Below are positions 17,907-26,855 of a stretch of DNA of 64,000 bases, one piece after another. The DNA is from Bacteroidetes bacterium 43-93 (GTDB taxonomy: Bacteria > Bacteroidota > Bacteroidia > Chitinophagales > Chitinophagaceae). A program made the translations under genes and the position numbers. Within the stretch, counting starts at the first letter, position 1. Every line of letters begins with the position of its first letter. The stretch covers positions 62,001 through 126,000 of the forward strand of contig MKUO01000017.1 of assembly GCA_001897855.1 (NCBI GenBank), given 5' to 3'. Below the pieces are notes generated by a model. The model ran no database searches, had not been told where the DNA came from, and saw only the letters and a program-made list of their open reading frames with translations.

Positions 17907-18458
17907 TTAAGCGTAATACGGAGCTATCAAAATATAAACCAATACCCCTGTAACGCTTACATACAGCCATAAAGGCCATGTATATCTTGCCAATTTCTTA
18001 TGCTTATCGTACTCGCCGGTAAGGGAGCGATATGCGGTAAACAAAATAAACGGCAGTATTACCGCAGCCAGGAAGATGTGTGTGGCAAGTAGCGTAAAGT
18101 AGAAGTAACGGATAGCCCCAACACCGCCAAATTTAGTATCGCCTGCAAGCAAATGGTGGGCTATATAAGACACCAGGAATAATATAGATAATACCATTGC
18201 TGTCAACATCAGCCTTTTATGCAGCAAAAATTTTCTTTTTCGTACTGCAGCAAGTGCTAATACCAACAATACAGAAACGGTGGAATTGATCACCGCATTG
18301 AATGTAGCAAAGATGTGCTTATTGAAACCCAGATCAACATCCTTTAATTGAAATTTAGGATATCCAAGGGATACTACAATTGCAAATACTACAAATGAAA
18401 AAGTAAGTATCAGCAGCCTTGCCTGTTTATCATTCTTTTTAAGTGCAGGAGTAAGCAT
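17907..18458 (-). CDS. DUF420 membrane protein
   Basis: A 183-residue membrane protein with five hydrophobic segments, matching DUF420 (YozB/CtaM-like). Histidines in RKRKFLLHKRLML, YIAHHLLAG and LLATHIFLA lie at membrane borders where they could bind heme or copper. In Firmicutes a DUF420 protein (CtaM) is needed to build active heme-copper oxidase, and here the gene sits between SCO and the oxidase subunits, so an assembly role is likely. It begins one base after the SCO stop codon. Confidence 0.88.
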   Translation of the reverse strand: MLTPALKKNDKQARLLILTFSFVVFAIVVSLGYPKFQLKDVDLGFNKHIFATFNAVINSTVSVLLVLALAAVRKRKFLLHKRLMLTAMVLSILFLVSYIAHHLLAGDTKFGGVGAIRYFYFTLLATHIFLAAVILPFILFTAYRSLTGEYDKHKKLARYTWPLWLYVSVTGVLVYILIAPYYA

Positions 18459-18459
18459 C

Positions 18460-19191
18460 TTAATGGTGTTTTCTTTTCTTTTCTACTGTTAGTAAAACAA
18501 TATCGTCTGCGCAACGTTTAATATCTGCCGTATCCAATCCGTCATAGTATCCGCGAATATTACGATCGAGATCGAGCAGCACCAGCTTCTGGCTATGGAT
18601 AAAATCATCAGCACCACCATTGGCAGGCTGCATAGAAACATGCAGTTCGTTCCGGGCAAAATTATAGATTTCCCCTCTATCCCCTGTAAAAAAAGACCAG
18701 TTATCGTGGTTCACATGAAACCTGTCAGAATACTGACGAAGTACCGGTACGGAATCGTGTACGGGATCTATGCTGATAGACACTATCTGTATGGCTGTAT
18801 CGAGGGATGCCTCCTTTTTAGGATCGCGGCGGAAGGCCTTCTGCAGCATAGTAAGGTTGCCGGTAAGATTAGGACAAACGGTAGTGCAATTGGCAAAGAA
18901 GAAATTAACGATCAGTATCCTATTCTTTAAATCCTTGTTCAGCGATACCTGTTTACCAAATTCGTTGGTAAGTGTTATGTCTGCCGCACGATGATAAATC
19001 GTGTCATATTTGTTATTCCCGTCATCACTTTTCACCACCCTATCAGGTATATAATAGCCCGGTAGTTTAATGATCTTCCTGGAGACAGACATCTGCACCT
19101 TTATCTCGTAATAGATGAAAAAAGCGAACGGTAGCAATAATGCTACCGTTAAGCCTAGTATAAAAGTTTTATTCGATTTTTTTTGTGCCAT
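18460..19191 (-). CDS. SCO1/SenC-family copper chaperone for cytochrome oxidase
   Basis: A 243-residue membrane-anchored thioredoxin-fold protein. One N-terminal membrane helix (about 9-28) is followed by a periplasmic domain with the copper-binding CTTVC motif in NFFFANCTTVCPNLT and the third ligand in DDFIHSQKLVLLD. SCO proteins deliver copper to the CuA site of oxidase subunit II. The gene lies in the middle of the oxidase operon, between subunit IV and DUF420. Confidence 0.95.
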   Translation of the reverse strand: MAQKKSNKTFILGLTVALLLPFAFFIYYEIKVQMSVSRKIIKLPGYYIPDRVVKSDDGNNKYDTIYHRAADITLTNEFGKQVSLNKDLKNRILIVNFFFANCTTVCPNLTGNLTMLQKAFRRDPKKEASLDTAIQIVSISIDPVHDSVPVLRQYSDRFHVNHDNWSFFTGDRGEIYNFARNELHVSMQPANGGADDFIHSQKLVLLDLDRNIRGYYDGLDTADIKRCADDIVLLTVEKKRKHH

Positions 19192-19206
19192 TGATATTTA
19201 CTTAGA

Positions 19207-19626
19207 TTACCTGGTAACCGCTGTGCTATTCATGTGCAACCAGAAACCACCATCTGCAAGGAAAGCAATAACAAACCAAATGAACAGGGTGAGCGGTATC
19301 AATACCATTATCAGGAAAGACCTGATCTCGTCGCCCAGGTGCATAAACACCGAAACGATAAAGCTGGCTTTGAAAAGTGTAAGTATCAGGAAGAAGGCAT
19401 TGGTAAGGCCCCTTGGCATACCCCACTGATAACCATACATACCCAGCAATACTTCTACTACAGTAACGATCAGCAATATCCAGAATACCCTCCAGATACG
19501 GCCAACTTGCTTTTTACTTTCAGGAGAGGCGATGTCTGTATGGTGTTGCATAACACCTGAATACAATTTTGACTGGTCGCCTTCGTATAAATGCTGAATG
19601 CTATTAGTATTATGATGAGCTGACAT
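19207..19626 (-). CDS. Cytochrome c oxidase subunit IV
   Basis: A 139-residue protein with three membrane segments in the last 90 residues (starting FWILLIVTVVEVLLGMYGY) and a soluble N-terminus. It matches the prokaryotic cytochrome c oxidase subunit IV family that accompanies split caa3-type oxidases; the helix including LFKASFIVSVFMHL is typical. It follows two subunit III genes and precedes SCO. Subunits I and II are not in this window. Confidence 0.9.
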   Translation of the reverse strand: MSAHHNTNSIQHLYEGDQSKLYSGVMQHHTDIASPESKKQVGRIWRVFWILLIVTVVEVLLGMYGYQWGMPRGLTNAFFLILTLFKASFIVSVFMHLGDEIRSFLIMVLIPLTLFIWFVIAFLADGGFWLHMNSTAVTR

Positions 19627-19668
19627 TTCTTTAAATGAGTTATTGTGATTAATAGATTTCTTTCAGGA

Positions 19669-20409
19669 TTAAAGCAGGTAGAAACAAGTGAATACGAATA
19701 CCCAAACCAGATCTACAAAGTGCCAGTAGAGGCCTATTTTTTCCACCATTTCGTAGTGTCCCCTCTGGTCGTAAGTACCATTTACGGTATTGATCAATAC
19801 CATAATAAGGAACACAACACCGCTGGCAACGTGGCCACCGTGGAAGCCTGTGATCGTAAAGAAATAATTATAGAAGTCGTGCGTAGCCTGCATACCATGT
19901 GCCGGTAATGCTGCGGCTACTGCCGGTTCCTTCATGTTAAAGAAGTGCTCGATATGAGAAATAGGTGTAGCAGCATCTGTAAAAGATCCCCACCAGGCAC
20001 CCTGGCTATGTAAGTGTGTCCATTCCCAGGCCTGGCAGCTAAGGAAGCAGATACCACCTACGATGGTCCACAGCAACCATTTGATAACACCATTGCGATC
20101 GCCATAGTGGCCGGCGTGTACCGCAAGCACCATTGTTACAGAGCTCATGATGAGTATGAAGGTCATCAAGCTCACGAACAGCAAAGGCAGGTTTGCCTCG
20201 CCCGCGAATGGGAAAGCGTGGAATACGTGGTTGGCATCAGGCCATACAGCGCTGAAAAAACGGGTGGTGCCGTAAGAAATAAGGAAAGCACCGAATGTGA
20301 AAGCATCCGATAACAGGAAGAACCACATCATCATCTTACCATAACTCACGTTGAACGGTGACCGTCCACCTCCCCATAATTTTACATCTGCTGTAGTAGC
20401 TTGTGACAT
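19669..20409 (-). CDS. Cytochrome c oxidase subunit III (first copy)
   Basis: A 246-residue heme-copper oxidase subunit III with about six membrane helices. Seen: MMMWFFLLSDAFTFG near residue 26, LSCQAWEWTHL, GFHGGHVASGVVFL and the closing EKIGLYWHFVDLVWVFVFTCFYL. Subunit III has no cofactors and supports proton uptake and stability of subunit I. It is longer than the second subunit III gene just upstream (20476), carrying an extra loop between helices 3 and 4. Confidence 0.95.
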   Translation of the reverse strand: MSQATTADVKLWGGGRSPFNVSYGKMMMWFFLLSDAFTFGAFLISYGTTRFFSAVWPDANHVFHAFPFAGEANLPLLFVSLMTFILIMSSVTMVLAVHAGHYGDRNGVIKWLLWTIVGGICFLSCQAWEWTHLHSQGAWWGSFTDAATPISHIEHFFNMKEPAVAAALPAHGMQATHDFYNYFFTITGFHGGHVASGVVFLIMVLINTVNGTYDQRGHYEMVEKIGLYWHFVDLVWVFVFTCFYLL

Positions 20410-20475
20410 AGAAGATTTGTTGCTATTTAAGTTTAATTGTTAGTTGTGAATTTGGGTGCAAATTTCGAAACAATT

Positions 20476-21051
20476 TTATTGATTTACCAGAAAGAACACA
20501 AATAAATAAATCCACAATACATCTACGAAATGCCAGTAGCTGGCAACGATTTCGAGACCTGTAGTATTGTAAACCTTTACTCGCTTCCTAAAGGCACGGA
20601 AAAATACTATTAAAAGTGCAATTATCCCACCCAATATGTGCAATAAGTGCAAACCTGCTATTATGAATATAAAAGAATCGGCCGGGTTACCATCTATACG
20701 GATGTTATTTGCGTATAACTGCACAAAGCCTTCATATTGCAGTATGCCGAACAGGACACCTAATAATAATGTAGTGGTGATAAATGCCCGGTAGGCAGTC
20801 ATCCTGCGTTCCTTAAATGCTTTGAGCCCAAATATTATGGTAATGCTGCTGGCAAAAATAGCTACGGTAGATACCCAGAAGATGGGAGGAAGTTTAAAAT
20901 AATGCCAGTTGCCTTGCGCTTCTCTTACCATATAAGCGCTGGTAAGACCTGCAAACATCATCGCTATACTACCCATAGCTATCCACAAAGCGAATTTATG
21001 GGGATGTATCTTCCTTCTTTCTTTCACTGGACTCACAATTCCTTCTTGCAT
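20476..21051 (-). CDS. Cytochrome c oxidase subunit III (second copy, short form)
   Basis: A 191-residue subunit III-like protein with five membrane helices. The C-terminal signature is GLHLLHILGGIIALLIV followed by ASYWHFVDVLWIYLFVFF. It lies between cyoE and the longer subunit III gene; such a pair is common in Bacteroidota oxidase operons, where the two proteins may combine as non-identical subunits. Spacing to cyoE is 12 bases, showing co-transcription. Confidence 0.93.
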   Translation of the reverse strand: MQEGIVSPVKERRKIHPHKFALWIAMGSIAMMFAGLTSAYMVREAQGNWHYFKLPPIFWVSTVAIFASSITIIFGLKAFKERRMTAYRAFITTTLLLGVLFGILQYEGFVQLYANNIRIDGNPADSFIFIIAGLHLLHILGGIIALLIVFFRAFRKRVKVYNTTGLEIVASYWHFVDVLWIYLFVFFLVNQ

Positions 21052-21063
21052 AACTAATTAATA

Positions 21064-21963
21064 TTATAGCTTATCAAACAACAAAGACAACAGCACAACG
21101 GGCAAATATATAAATGAAGAGAACATTACCCTCTTAGCCGATGGGTAGTCGTTCTTCAGATAAAATGCAAAAGAGGCAACAAAATACATAAAGCCGCAAG
21201 CCATGCTTACCCACATGCCAATGTTACCGCTGACACCTATCATCCGGGGCATTACTGCTGCCGGTATCAATACTATGCTATAAAACATGCATTGCAACGC
21301 CGTAAACTTAGACGTACGCTCTTGCGATGGCAACATGCTAATGCCTGCCTTTTTATACTCATCGTATCCTACCCACGCAATAGCCCAGTAGTGCGGGAAT
21401 TGCCAGAAGAATTGCAGGGTGAACAATATCCATCCACCGGCGCTGAGTCCATTAGTAGCAGCGGCCCAACCTAAAAGTGGCGGCATTGCTCCCGGGATAG
21501 CACCTATCAATACTGCAATAGGATGTACACGCTTCATAGGCGTGTAGGCAAATGCATATAATAAAAGAGAGATAAGACTGAGAATGCCGGTGAGGGCGTT
21601 AAAATAAAGTCCGAGCAGTAAAACACCTGAGAGACCCGCCGCTATGGCAATGATCCAGGCTTCAGTGAGCCCCATACGCTGGTCTGGCAACGGCCGGATC
21701 ATGGTTCGCTTCATCATGGCATCGCCTTCGCGTTCCAAAATCTGGTTAATGGTATTAGCGCCACCGGTAACAAGGGTGCCACCTATGAAAAGTAATAAGA
21801 CCTTATCCCACTCAAACACTATACCCGGTGCAAGTAAATAGCCTATAACACTGGAGAAAACTACCATGAAGCTGAGATTGGGCTTCAGGAGTTGGCTATA
21901 ATCCTTGATCTTAGCAACAAGAAACATGCTTTCCTTTGCCTTGATGGGTTGTTCCCTCAACAT
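21064..21963 (-). CDS. cyoE: Protoheme IX farnesyltransferase (heme O synthase)
   Basis: A 299-residue UbiA-family prenyltransferase that adds a farnesyl group to heme B, giving heme O for heme-copper oxidases. The first Asp-rich-like motif appears as NTINQILEREGDAMMKRT (N..D...D form typical of CyoE/CtaB) with RPLP just after; the second region is WVGYDEYKKAGISML. Eight to nine membrane helices. It is the first gene of the oxidase operon, with a TACATTTG promoter box 34 bases upstream. Confidence 0.96.
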   Translation of the reverse strand: MLREQPIKAKESMFLVAKIKDYSQLLKPNLSFMVVFSSVIGYLLAPGIVFEWDKVLLLFIGGTLVTGGANTINQILEREGDAMMKRTMIRPLPDQRMGLTEAWIIAIAAGLSGVLLLGLYFNALTGILSLISLLLYAFAYTPMKRVHPIAVLIGAIPGAMPPLLGWAAATNGLSAGGWILFTLQFFWQFPHYWAIAWVGYDEYKKAGISMLPSQERTSKFTALQCMFYSIVLIPAAVMPRMIGVSGNIGMWVSMACGFMYFVASFAFYLKNDYPSAKRVMFSSFIYLPVVLLSLLFDKL

Positions 21964-21996
21964 TACTTAACAGAAGATTAATGTAAAATTCAGGTG

Positions 21997-22004
21997 CAAA
22001 TGTA
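21997..22004 (-). promoter_or_regulatory. Candidate -7 box for the oxidase operon
   Basis: Minus-strand TACATTTG followed by CAC; transcription would start near 21993 and give a leader of about 30 bases before cyoE. Confidence 0.55.
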
Positions 22005-22054
22005 GGCATTGAAAAGCAAGGATGCTAATTCTGCCTGCAAAAAATTCGGAAGAT

Positions 22055-22855
22055 TTACCAGCTGCCGCTAGCACCGCCGCCACCAAAACTGCCACCGCCG
22101 AAACTACCGCCGCCGCCACCGGAACCTCCGCCCCAGCTTCCTCCGCCGAAGCCGCCACCCCAGCCTCCTCCAAAGCCTCCATAGCCGCCCCAGCGGCGAT
22201 AACCGCGGCCGCTCATGTAATTACCGCCACCACCGCCACCGATCTTGCTTAATATCCAAAGGACTATATATACAATTAAGATAAGAATGATAACGATAGG
22301 AGCAGATGGATGTTTCCTCTTCCCCTGGTTATCACTTTCATCAGGCTGGTATTCGCCCTTAGTTGCAGCGATGATAGCATCTGCAGCTTTATTAAAACCT
22401 TCGTAATAGTTGCCTTGTTTAAAGCTGGGCACCATTTCGTTACGGATGATACGTCCGCACTGAGCATCCGTCAAGGCGCCTTCGAGCCCATAACCTGTAG
22501 AAATATTCAATTTATGATCGTCTAACGAAGCTAAAATCACCACACCGTTATCCTTACCCTTTCGGCCTACGCCCCAGCGATTCCCTAATTCTATTGCATA
22601 TTGCGCCACTTCATAGGAGCCAATGCTTTTAACCGTAACTACGGTTATTTGTGTAGACGTTTGCTGATCGAATTGCTGAAGCTTGGCTTCCAGTTGTGCA
22701 TCCTCGGACGCCGACAACATACCAGCAAGGTCATTTACATAACGGATCGGTTCCGGCTTTGGCGGAAAGTCCTTGTCATCCCCTGCACGAACAGTGAAGA
22801 AAGTAAGAGAGACAAGCAAAAAAGAAGCAATATATCTGAAAAGCCGGGGCATCAT
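22055..22855 (-). CDS. TPM-domain membrane protein with Gly-rich tail
   Basis: A 266-residue protein of the YgcG type. A signal peptide (about 1-24) is followed by a TPM domain (YVNDLAGMLSASEDAQLEAKL, then TSTQITVVTVKSIG, GVGRKGKDNGVVIL, GYGLEGALTD), a membrane helix (about 190-205) and a long Gly/Ser/Trp-rich tail ending GGGGASGSW. The tail is low complexity, as is usual for the family. TPM proteins are linked to membrane or photosystem maintenance; the bacterial function is unclear. It overlaps the next TPM gene by four bases (ATGA), in a LemA operon. Confidence 0.9.
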   Translation of the reverse strand: MMPRLFRYIASFLLVSLTFFTVRAGDDKDFPPKPEPIRYVNDLAGMLSASEDAQLEAKLQQFDQQTSTQITVVTVKSIGSYEVAQYAIELGNRWGVGRKGKDNGVVILASLDDHKLNISTGYGLEGALTDAQCGRIIRNEMVPSFKQGNYYEGFNKAADAIIAATKGEYQPDESDNQGKRKHPSAPIVIILILIVYIVLWILSKIGGGGGGNYMSGRGYRRWGGYGGFGGGWGGGFGGGSWGGGSGGGGGSFGGGSFGGGGASGSW

Positions 22856-23310
22856 TTTCCAAAAACTATTTCGTCGGGTAATTCATTTTTTGTGATCGTC
22901 GGGTCATAGGGAAAATGTGTCGCCATGGCATCTCCAAGCTTATCAACACAACTAACGAGCCCATCAGCGATCTTACCATTTTTCAGGTATTCTTTCAGCG
23001 ATTCTGCAGCTTTTTCCCAAAAAAGAGGACCACCCGCCCTTTTATATATTTCCTCATCTCCTACCAATGCAAATTGTTTATCCACCGTAGCCAGGTACAC
23101 CAGCACCGCATTCCGACGTTCGGTAGCAGCCATATTCAGGTTATGGAATACTTCCCACGCACGGTCGATAGCATCAACATAACTGCAATGTGTTTCTACA
23201 AACACACGCAATTCACCGGTTGTGCGACTTTCAGCATTTTGGATAGAAGCCACTACCCGTTCCTGGTCTGCAGGATCGAGCAGAGGCTTCTTTTTAGAAA
23301 AAGGAAACAT
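22852..23310 (-). CDS. TPM-domain protein, soluble form
   Basis: A 152-residue protein with a TPM_phosphatase-like domain: ESRTTGELRVFVETHC near residue 30, ATERRNAVLVYLATVDKQFALVGDEEI in the middle, and a conserved late helix. No signal peptide or tail is present, unlike its neighbour. Such one-domain partners regularly follow LemA in Bacteroidota. It begins 11 bases after the LemA stop codon and overlaps the Gly-rich TPM gene by four bases. Confidence 0.88.
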   Translation of the reverse strand: MFPFSKKKPLLDPADQERVVASIQNAESRTTGELRVFVETHCSYVDAIDRAWEVFHNLNMAATERRNAVLVYLATVDKQFALVGDEEIYKRAGGPLFWEKAAESLKEYLKNGKIADGLVSCVDKLGDAMATHFPYDPTITKNELPDEIVFGK

Positions 23311-23321
23311 TATATCGGTTT

Positions 23322-23912
23322 CTAGAATTGTACAGTTGGTGCTTTCTGTGCAGAAGCATCTGCCTCAAACATACCTTTAATATGGTAGCCCATCATACCC
23401 GCGAAAATATTGTTAGGGAATATTCTCAGTTTGGTATTATAATCCTGTACAGCATCGTTATAATTTTTCCTGGCAACAGTGATACGATTTTCTGTACCCT
23501 CCAGCTGAACCTGCAGATCCCTGAAAGCTTCTGTAGCCCTCAATTCCGGATATGCTTCTGATACTACCATTAACCTGCCTAATGCCTGGCTCAGTTCGCC
23601 TTGGGCCTGTTGGAATTCTTTCAGCTTTTCAGGGGTTAGGTTATCAGGATTTACCTGTATAGAAGTGGCTTTTGCCCTTGCGTTGATCACATCAGTAAGC
23701 GTTTTTTGCTCGAAGTTGGCTGCACCTTTAACCGTATTCACAAGGTTAGGCACCAGGTCAGAACGACGCTGATATTGGTTTTGAACTTCCCCCCATTTGC
23801 TCTTGGCATTTTCATCCAGAGTTACGAGGGATCTTTGAACATTACAGGTCATGCAACCGCCGATAAGCAAAATGCCCAGCAATATCACAAGTAGAAGCGA
23901 ACCTTTTTTCAT
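23322..23912 (-). CDS. lemA: LemA-family lipoprotein
   Basis: A 196-residue LemA protein. The start ATG 23912 gives a clean lipoprotein signal (KKGSLLLVILLGILLIGGC); an in-frame ATG at 23942 lies upstream of the predicted transcription start and would destroy the signal peptide. The LemA core is visible as NQYQRRSDLVPNLVNTVKGAANFEQKTL, FQQAQGELSQALGRL and AVQDYNTKLRIFPNNIFAGM. LemA forms a helical bundle at the membrane with unknown role, commonly with TPM proteins, as here. Confidence 0.95.
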   Translation of the reverse strand: MKKGSLLLVILLGILLIGGCMTCNVQRSLVTLDENAKSKWGEVQNQYQRRSDLVPNLVNTVKGAANFEQKTLTDVINARAKATSIQVNPDNLTPEKLKEFQQAQGELSQALGRLMVVSEAYPELRATEAFRDLQVQLEGTENRITVARKNYNDAVQDYNTKLRIFPNNIFAGMMGYHIKGMFEADASAQKAPTVQF

Positions 23913-23930
23913 GCTATTTTGAATTTTAAC

Positions 23931-23938
23931 CAAAAATA
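23931..23938 (-). promoter_or_regulatory. Candidate -7 box for the lemA operon
   Basis: Minus-strand TATTTTTG. It lies between the two possible lemA ATGs and favours the inner one at 23912 (leader about 15 bases). Confidence 0.55.
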
Positions 23939-23952
23939 GCATTTACTAATAA

Positions 23953-23985
23953 CAAAAAGACACGGCCATTAGGCCAGTGTCTTTT
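23953..23985 (-). terminator. Rho-independent terminator for the gene at 24027
   Basis: AAAAGACAC (23955-23963) pairs with GTGTCTTTT (23977-23985), with an inner GGCC/GGCC pair. Read on the minus strand it ends in a T-run, 42 bases past the stop codon of the upstream beta-barrel gene. Confidence 0.85.
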
Positions 23986-24026
23986 ATAAATCGGTAAAGT
24001 TCAATTATATGTAGGTGAATGTAGCC

Positions 24027-24530
24027 CTAGAAATAAAATCGTGCGGCCAGCCCGAACATATTATGGTCAAAAAAGTCAGGTTCTGCAAGGAAGTTTACAG
24101 CAGGTTTGATATCTGCGCTCAACCCCAGGGGAATGTGCTTAAACTTATACTCAACACCACCAATGCCATCTATGCCGAAAATACCACGTTTATCATCCAT
24201 ATAACGACCTTCGTCACTTACATAACGGTAACCGCGATCCCATACGCCTGTATGCAAACCTGCACCGAAAAATATCCGCCAGGAAGGATCAGGCAATACA
24301 ATATGAAACTCTAACAAGCCTACTGCGTTAAAGCTTTGACCCTCCAGGGCAAGGATACCACCTGCATTCAGCTGCCCTTCGAATGCCAGGTAACGGTTGA
24401 AGAAACTTTTTACAGTAAAGCCGCCGCCATCAGGTGTAGCCCTTAATCCTATACCTGTCTGGGCGCTCACCTGTGTTGTTAACAGCGCACACATTAAAAC
24501 GCTTGCTAATAATAAACTCAGCTTTTTCAT
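24027..24530 (-). CDS. Small outer-membrane beta-barrel protein
   Basis: A 167-residue protein with a signal peptide (about 1-22, ending VSA) and alternating beta-strand patterns with many Gly and aromatic residues (IGLRATPDGGGFTVKSFF, FFGAGLHTGVWDRGY), ending in FYF as expected for an eight-stranded outer-membrane barrel. ATG 24530 is chosen because it begins the signal peptide; an in-frame ATG at 24599 adds 23 residues with no signal character. The function is unknown. It has its own terminator. Confidence 0.82.
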   Translation of the reverse strand: MKKLSLLLASVLMCALLTTQVSAQTGIGLRATPDGGGFTVKSFFNRYLAFEGQLNAGGILALEGQSFNAVGLLEFHIVLPDPSWRIFFGAGLHTGVWDRGYRYVSDEGRYMDDKRGIFGIDGIGGVEYKFKHIPLGLSADIKPAVNFLAEPDFFDHNMFGLAARFYF

Positions 24531-24615
24531 ATCAAAATACATTTGTTCGATTGACAACCAATAAATTCCGTGCCAGCTAATCGTAAAATTGGTACTCATT
24601 ATGATTGACCTTCAT

Positions 24616-24623
24616 TACTTTTG
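24616..24623 (+). promoter_or_regulatory. Candidate -7 box for kynU
   Basis: TACTTTTG followed by CGC; the predicted leader is about 14 bases before ATG 24641. Confidence 0.6.
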
Positions 24624-24640
24624 CGCCATAAACAGAGATC

Positions 24641-25906
24641 ATGCCAACTTCTTACGAAGCAAGTTTATCATACGCACAAAGCCAGGATGAGATAGATATA
24701 TTATTTCCATTCAGAGAACGTTTTCATTTTCCGAAGCATGAGGGCAAGGACGTAGCCTATTTCTGTGGTAACTCGTTAGGTCTGCAACCCAAAAGTGTAG
24801 GCTACCTGATGCAACAGGAACTGGACGACTGGGCTAAATTTGGCGTAGAAGGGCACTTTGAAGCAAGGAACCCATGGTTTTCCTACCATCACCTCTTCAG
24901 CGAAAGGCTTGCGAAGATAGTAGGCGCAAAAAAAGAGGAAGTGGTTGCCACCAATACGCTAACGGTAAACCTGCACCTGCTGATGCTGTCATTTTACCGT
25001 CCACAAGGCAAACGGTACAAGATACTAATGGAAGCAGGCGCTTTCCCATCTGACCAATATGCTGTAGAAACGCAGGTACGCATGTATGGCTACGAGCCCG
25101 AAGATGCCATAATAGAGATAAGCCCTAAGGAAGGCGCATATATTATAGAAGAGGAAGATATCATCAAAAAAATAGAAGAAGCAGGGGAATCGCTGGCATT
25201 GGTAATGATCGGTGGTGTAAATTACTATACCGGCCAATTCTTTGACCTGAAAAGGATCACTGAGGCGGCACACAAAGCAGGCGCGTATGCGGGCTTCGAC
25301 CTGGCACATGCTGTGGGTAATATCCCATTACAGCTACACGACTGGACGGTGGACTTTGCCTGCTGGTGCTCTTATAAATATATGAACTCTGGCCCCGGCG
25401 GCATTGGCGGACTGTATGTGCATGAACATCATTACAGCAACCCGAAGATATTTCGCCTTGGCGGCTGGTGGGGCAATGATGAGAAGACCCGCTTTAAAAT
25501 GGAGAAAGGCTTCATTCCTCAAAACAATGCAGGCAGCTGGCAAATGAGTAACGCCCCGGTATTTAATATGGTGTCGCACAATGCTGCCCTGGATATATTT
25601 GACAAAGCAGGCATGGCAGCGCTTCACGAAAAAAGCGAACGCATGACCGGCTATATGGAATGGCTGCTAAAACAAGTGAAGCACCTGCCATTTACAATTA
25701 TTACCCCCACAGAACCTAAACGCAGAGGTTGCCAGTTATCTATGCTGTTTGGCGACCGCGGGCGTGAAGTATTTGATAAACTGACAGATGCCGGTGTAGT
25801 CGCAGACTGGAGGGAGCCTAATGTGATACGCATAGCACCTGTACCCCTGTACAATACTTTTGAGGATTGCTACAGGCTTTACGAAGTTTTGATGAGTATA
25901 GAATAA
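24641..25906 (+). CDS. kynU: Kynureninase
   Basis: A 421-residue PLP enzyme of fold type I that cleaves kynurenine to anthranilate and alanine, or 3-hydroxykynurenine to 3-hydroxyanthranilate, in tryptophan degradation or NAD synthesis. Seen: YFCGNSLGLQPKSV near residue 40, EAGAFPSDQYAVE, GFDLAHAVGNIPL with the PLP-ring aspartate, and the PLP lysine in CSYKYMNSGPGG. No other kynurenine-pathway gene is adjacent. ribF follows 16 bases downstream and probably shares the transcript. Confidence 0.97.
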   Translation: MPTSYEASLSYAQSQDEIDILFPFRERFHFPKHEGKDVAYFCGNSLGLQPKSVGYLMQQELDDWAKFGVEGHFEARNPWFSYHHLFSERLAKIVGAKKEEVVATNTLTVNLHLLMLSFYRPQGKRYKILMEAGAFPSDQYAVETQVRMYGYEPEDAIIEISPKEGAYIIEEEDIIKKIEEAGESLALVMIGGVNYYTGQFFDLKRITEAAHKAGAYAGFDLAHAVGNIPLQLHDWTVDFACWCSYKYMNSGPGGIGGLYVHEHHYSNPKIFRLGGWWGNDEKTRFKMEKGFIPQNNAGSWQMSNAPVFNMVSHNAALDIFDKAGMAALHEKSERMTGYMEWLLKQVKHLPFTIITPTEPKRRGCQLSMLFGDRGREVFDKLTDAGVVADWREPNVIRIAPVPLYNTFEDCYRLYEVLMSIE

Positions 25907-25922
25907 GATACGATATTGCAGG

Positions 25923-26855
25923 ATGGCCATATTTTACGACATTAATAATCTGCCCGCATTTAAGAACCCTGTTATCACCATAGGTACTTTTGACGGGGTA
26001 CACCTGGGCCATCATGTAATACTGCAGCAGGTAGTAGCACATGCTAAAGAAGTGAAAGGAGAAAGCGTATTACTCACTTTTGAACCACACCCGAGGAAAT
26101 TGTTGTTTCCTGACCAGCCGCTGAAACTGATAACACCGTTGCAGCAAAAACTGGAGCTCATAACAAGTGCCGGCATAGACCATGTGATCGTAGTGCCTTT
26201 TACAAGAGATTTTGCTAACCTGTCTGCGGAAGAATATATACTGGATTTCCTGGTAAAGAAGTTTTGCCCCAATAGCATTATTATAGGATATGACCATCAG
26301 TTTGGGCACGACCGCAGAGGAAATATAAAACTGCTGGAAGCACATGCAGACGATTGTAATTATCGTGTGTACGAAATATCTGCCCAGCTGATAGACGAAG
26401 CAGCGGTAAGCTCTACTAAGATACGCCACGCTTTGCAGGATGGGCATGTGAAGGAGGCTGCACATATGCTGGGCCGCCCTTACAGCATAAAAGGCAAAGT
26501 GGTGAAAGGCGCTCAACTAGGAAGAACAATTGGCTACCCTACTGCCAATATTCAGCCATCAGATCCCGAACAATTAGTACCTGCCAATGGCGTGTACGCG
26601 ATACGCGCTGAATACGATGGAAAGAATTATGACGGCATGCTCAATATTGGTGTACGGCCAACTGTTAGCAAAGAGCTGACATTACATATTGAAGCTAACC
26701 TGTTTGACTTTGCAGGTGATCTTTACGATCATGACCTGGAAATATACTTTATTGACCGGCTTCGAAATGAAGAGAAATTCCCTTCTATTGATGCGCTGAA
26801 AGAACAGCTGGGCAAGGACAAGGTTGCAGCACAAAAAGTATTGACCTACATTTAA
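25923..26855 (+). CDS. ribF: Bifunctional riboflavin kinase/FAD synthetase
   Basis: A 310-residue RibF that phosphorylates riboflavin to FMN and adenylates FMN to FAD. N-terminal nucleotidyltransferase module: GTFDGVHLGHH (about 22-32), FEPHPRKLLFP and IGYDHQFGHDRRGN. C-terminal kinase module: KGAQLGRTIGYPTANI and GVYAIRAEYDG, then NIGVRPT. It follows kynU closely. The last four bases overlap the convergent holA gene. Confidence 0.97.
   Translation: MAIFYDINNLPAFKNPVITIGTFDGVHLGHHVILQQVVAHAKEVKGESVLLTFEPHPRKLLFPDQPLKLITPLQQKLELITSAGIDHVIVVPFTRDFANLSAEEYILDFLVKKFCPNSIIIGYDHQFGHDRRGNIKLLEAHADDCNYRVYEISAQLIDEAAVSSTKIRHALQDGHVKEAAHMLGRPYSIKGKVVKGAQLGRTIGYPTANIQPSDPEQLVPANGVYAIRAEYDGKNYDGMLNIGVRPTVSKELTLHIEANLFDFAGDLYDHDLEIYFIDRLRNEEKFPSIDALKEQLGKDKVAAQKVLTYI

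Noticed and set aside
22022-22252. An Ala/Thr-rich plus-strand frame
   Set aside because: It is the antisense of the Gly-rich tail of the TPM protein; the low-complexity DNA opens all frames.
25907-25922. An FMN riboswitch before ribF
   Set aside because: Only 16 bases separate kynU and ribF; there is no room for an aptamer and no RFN motif is seen.
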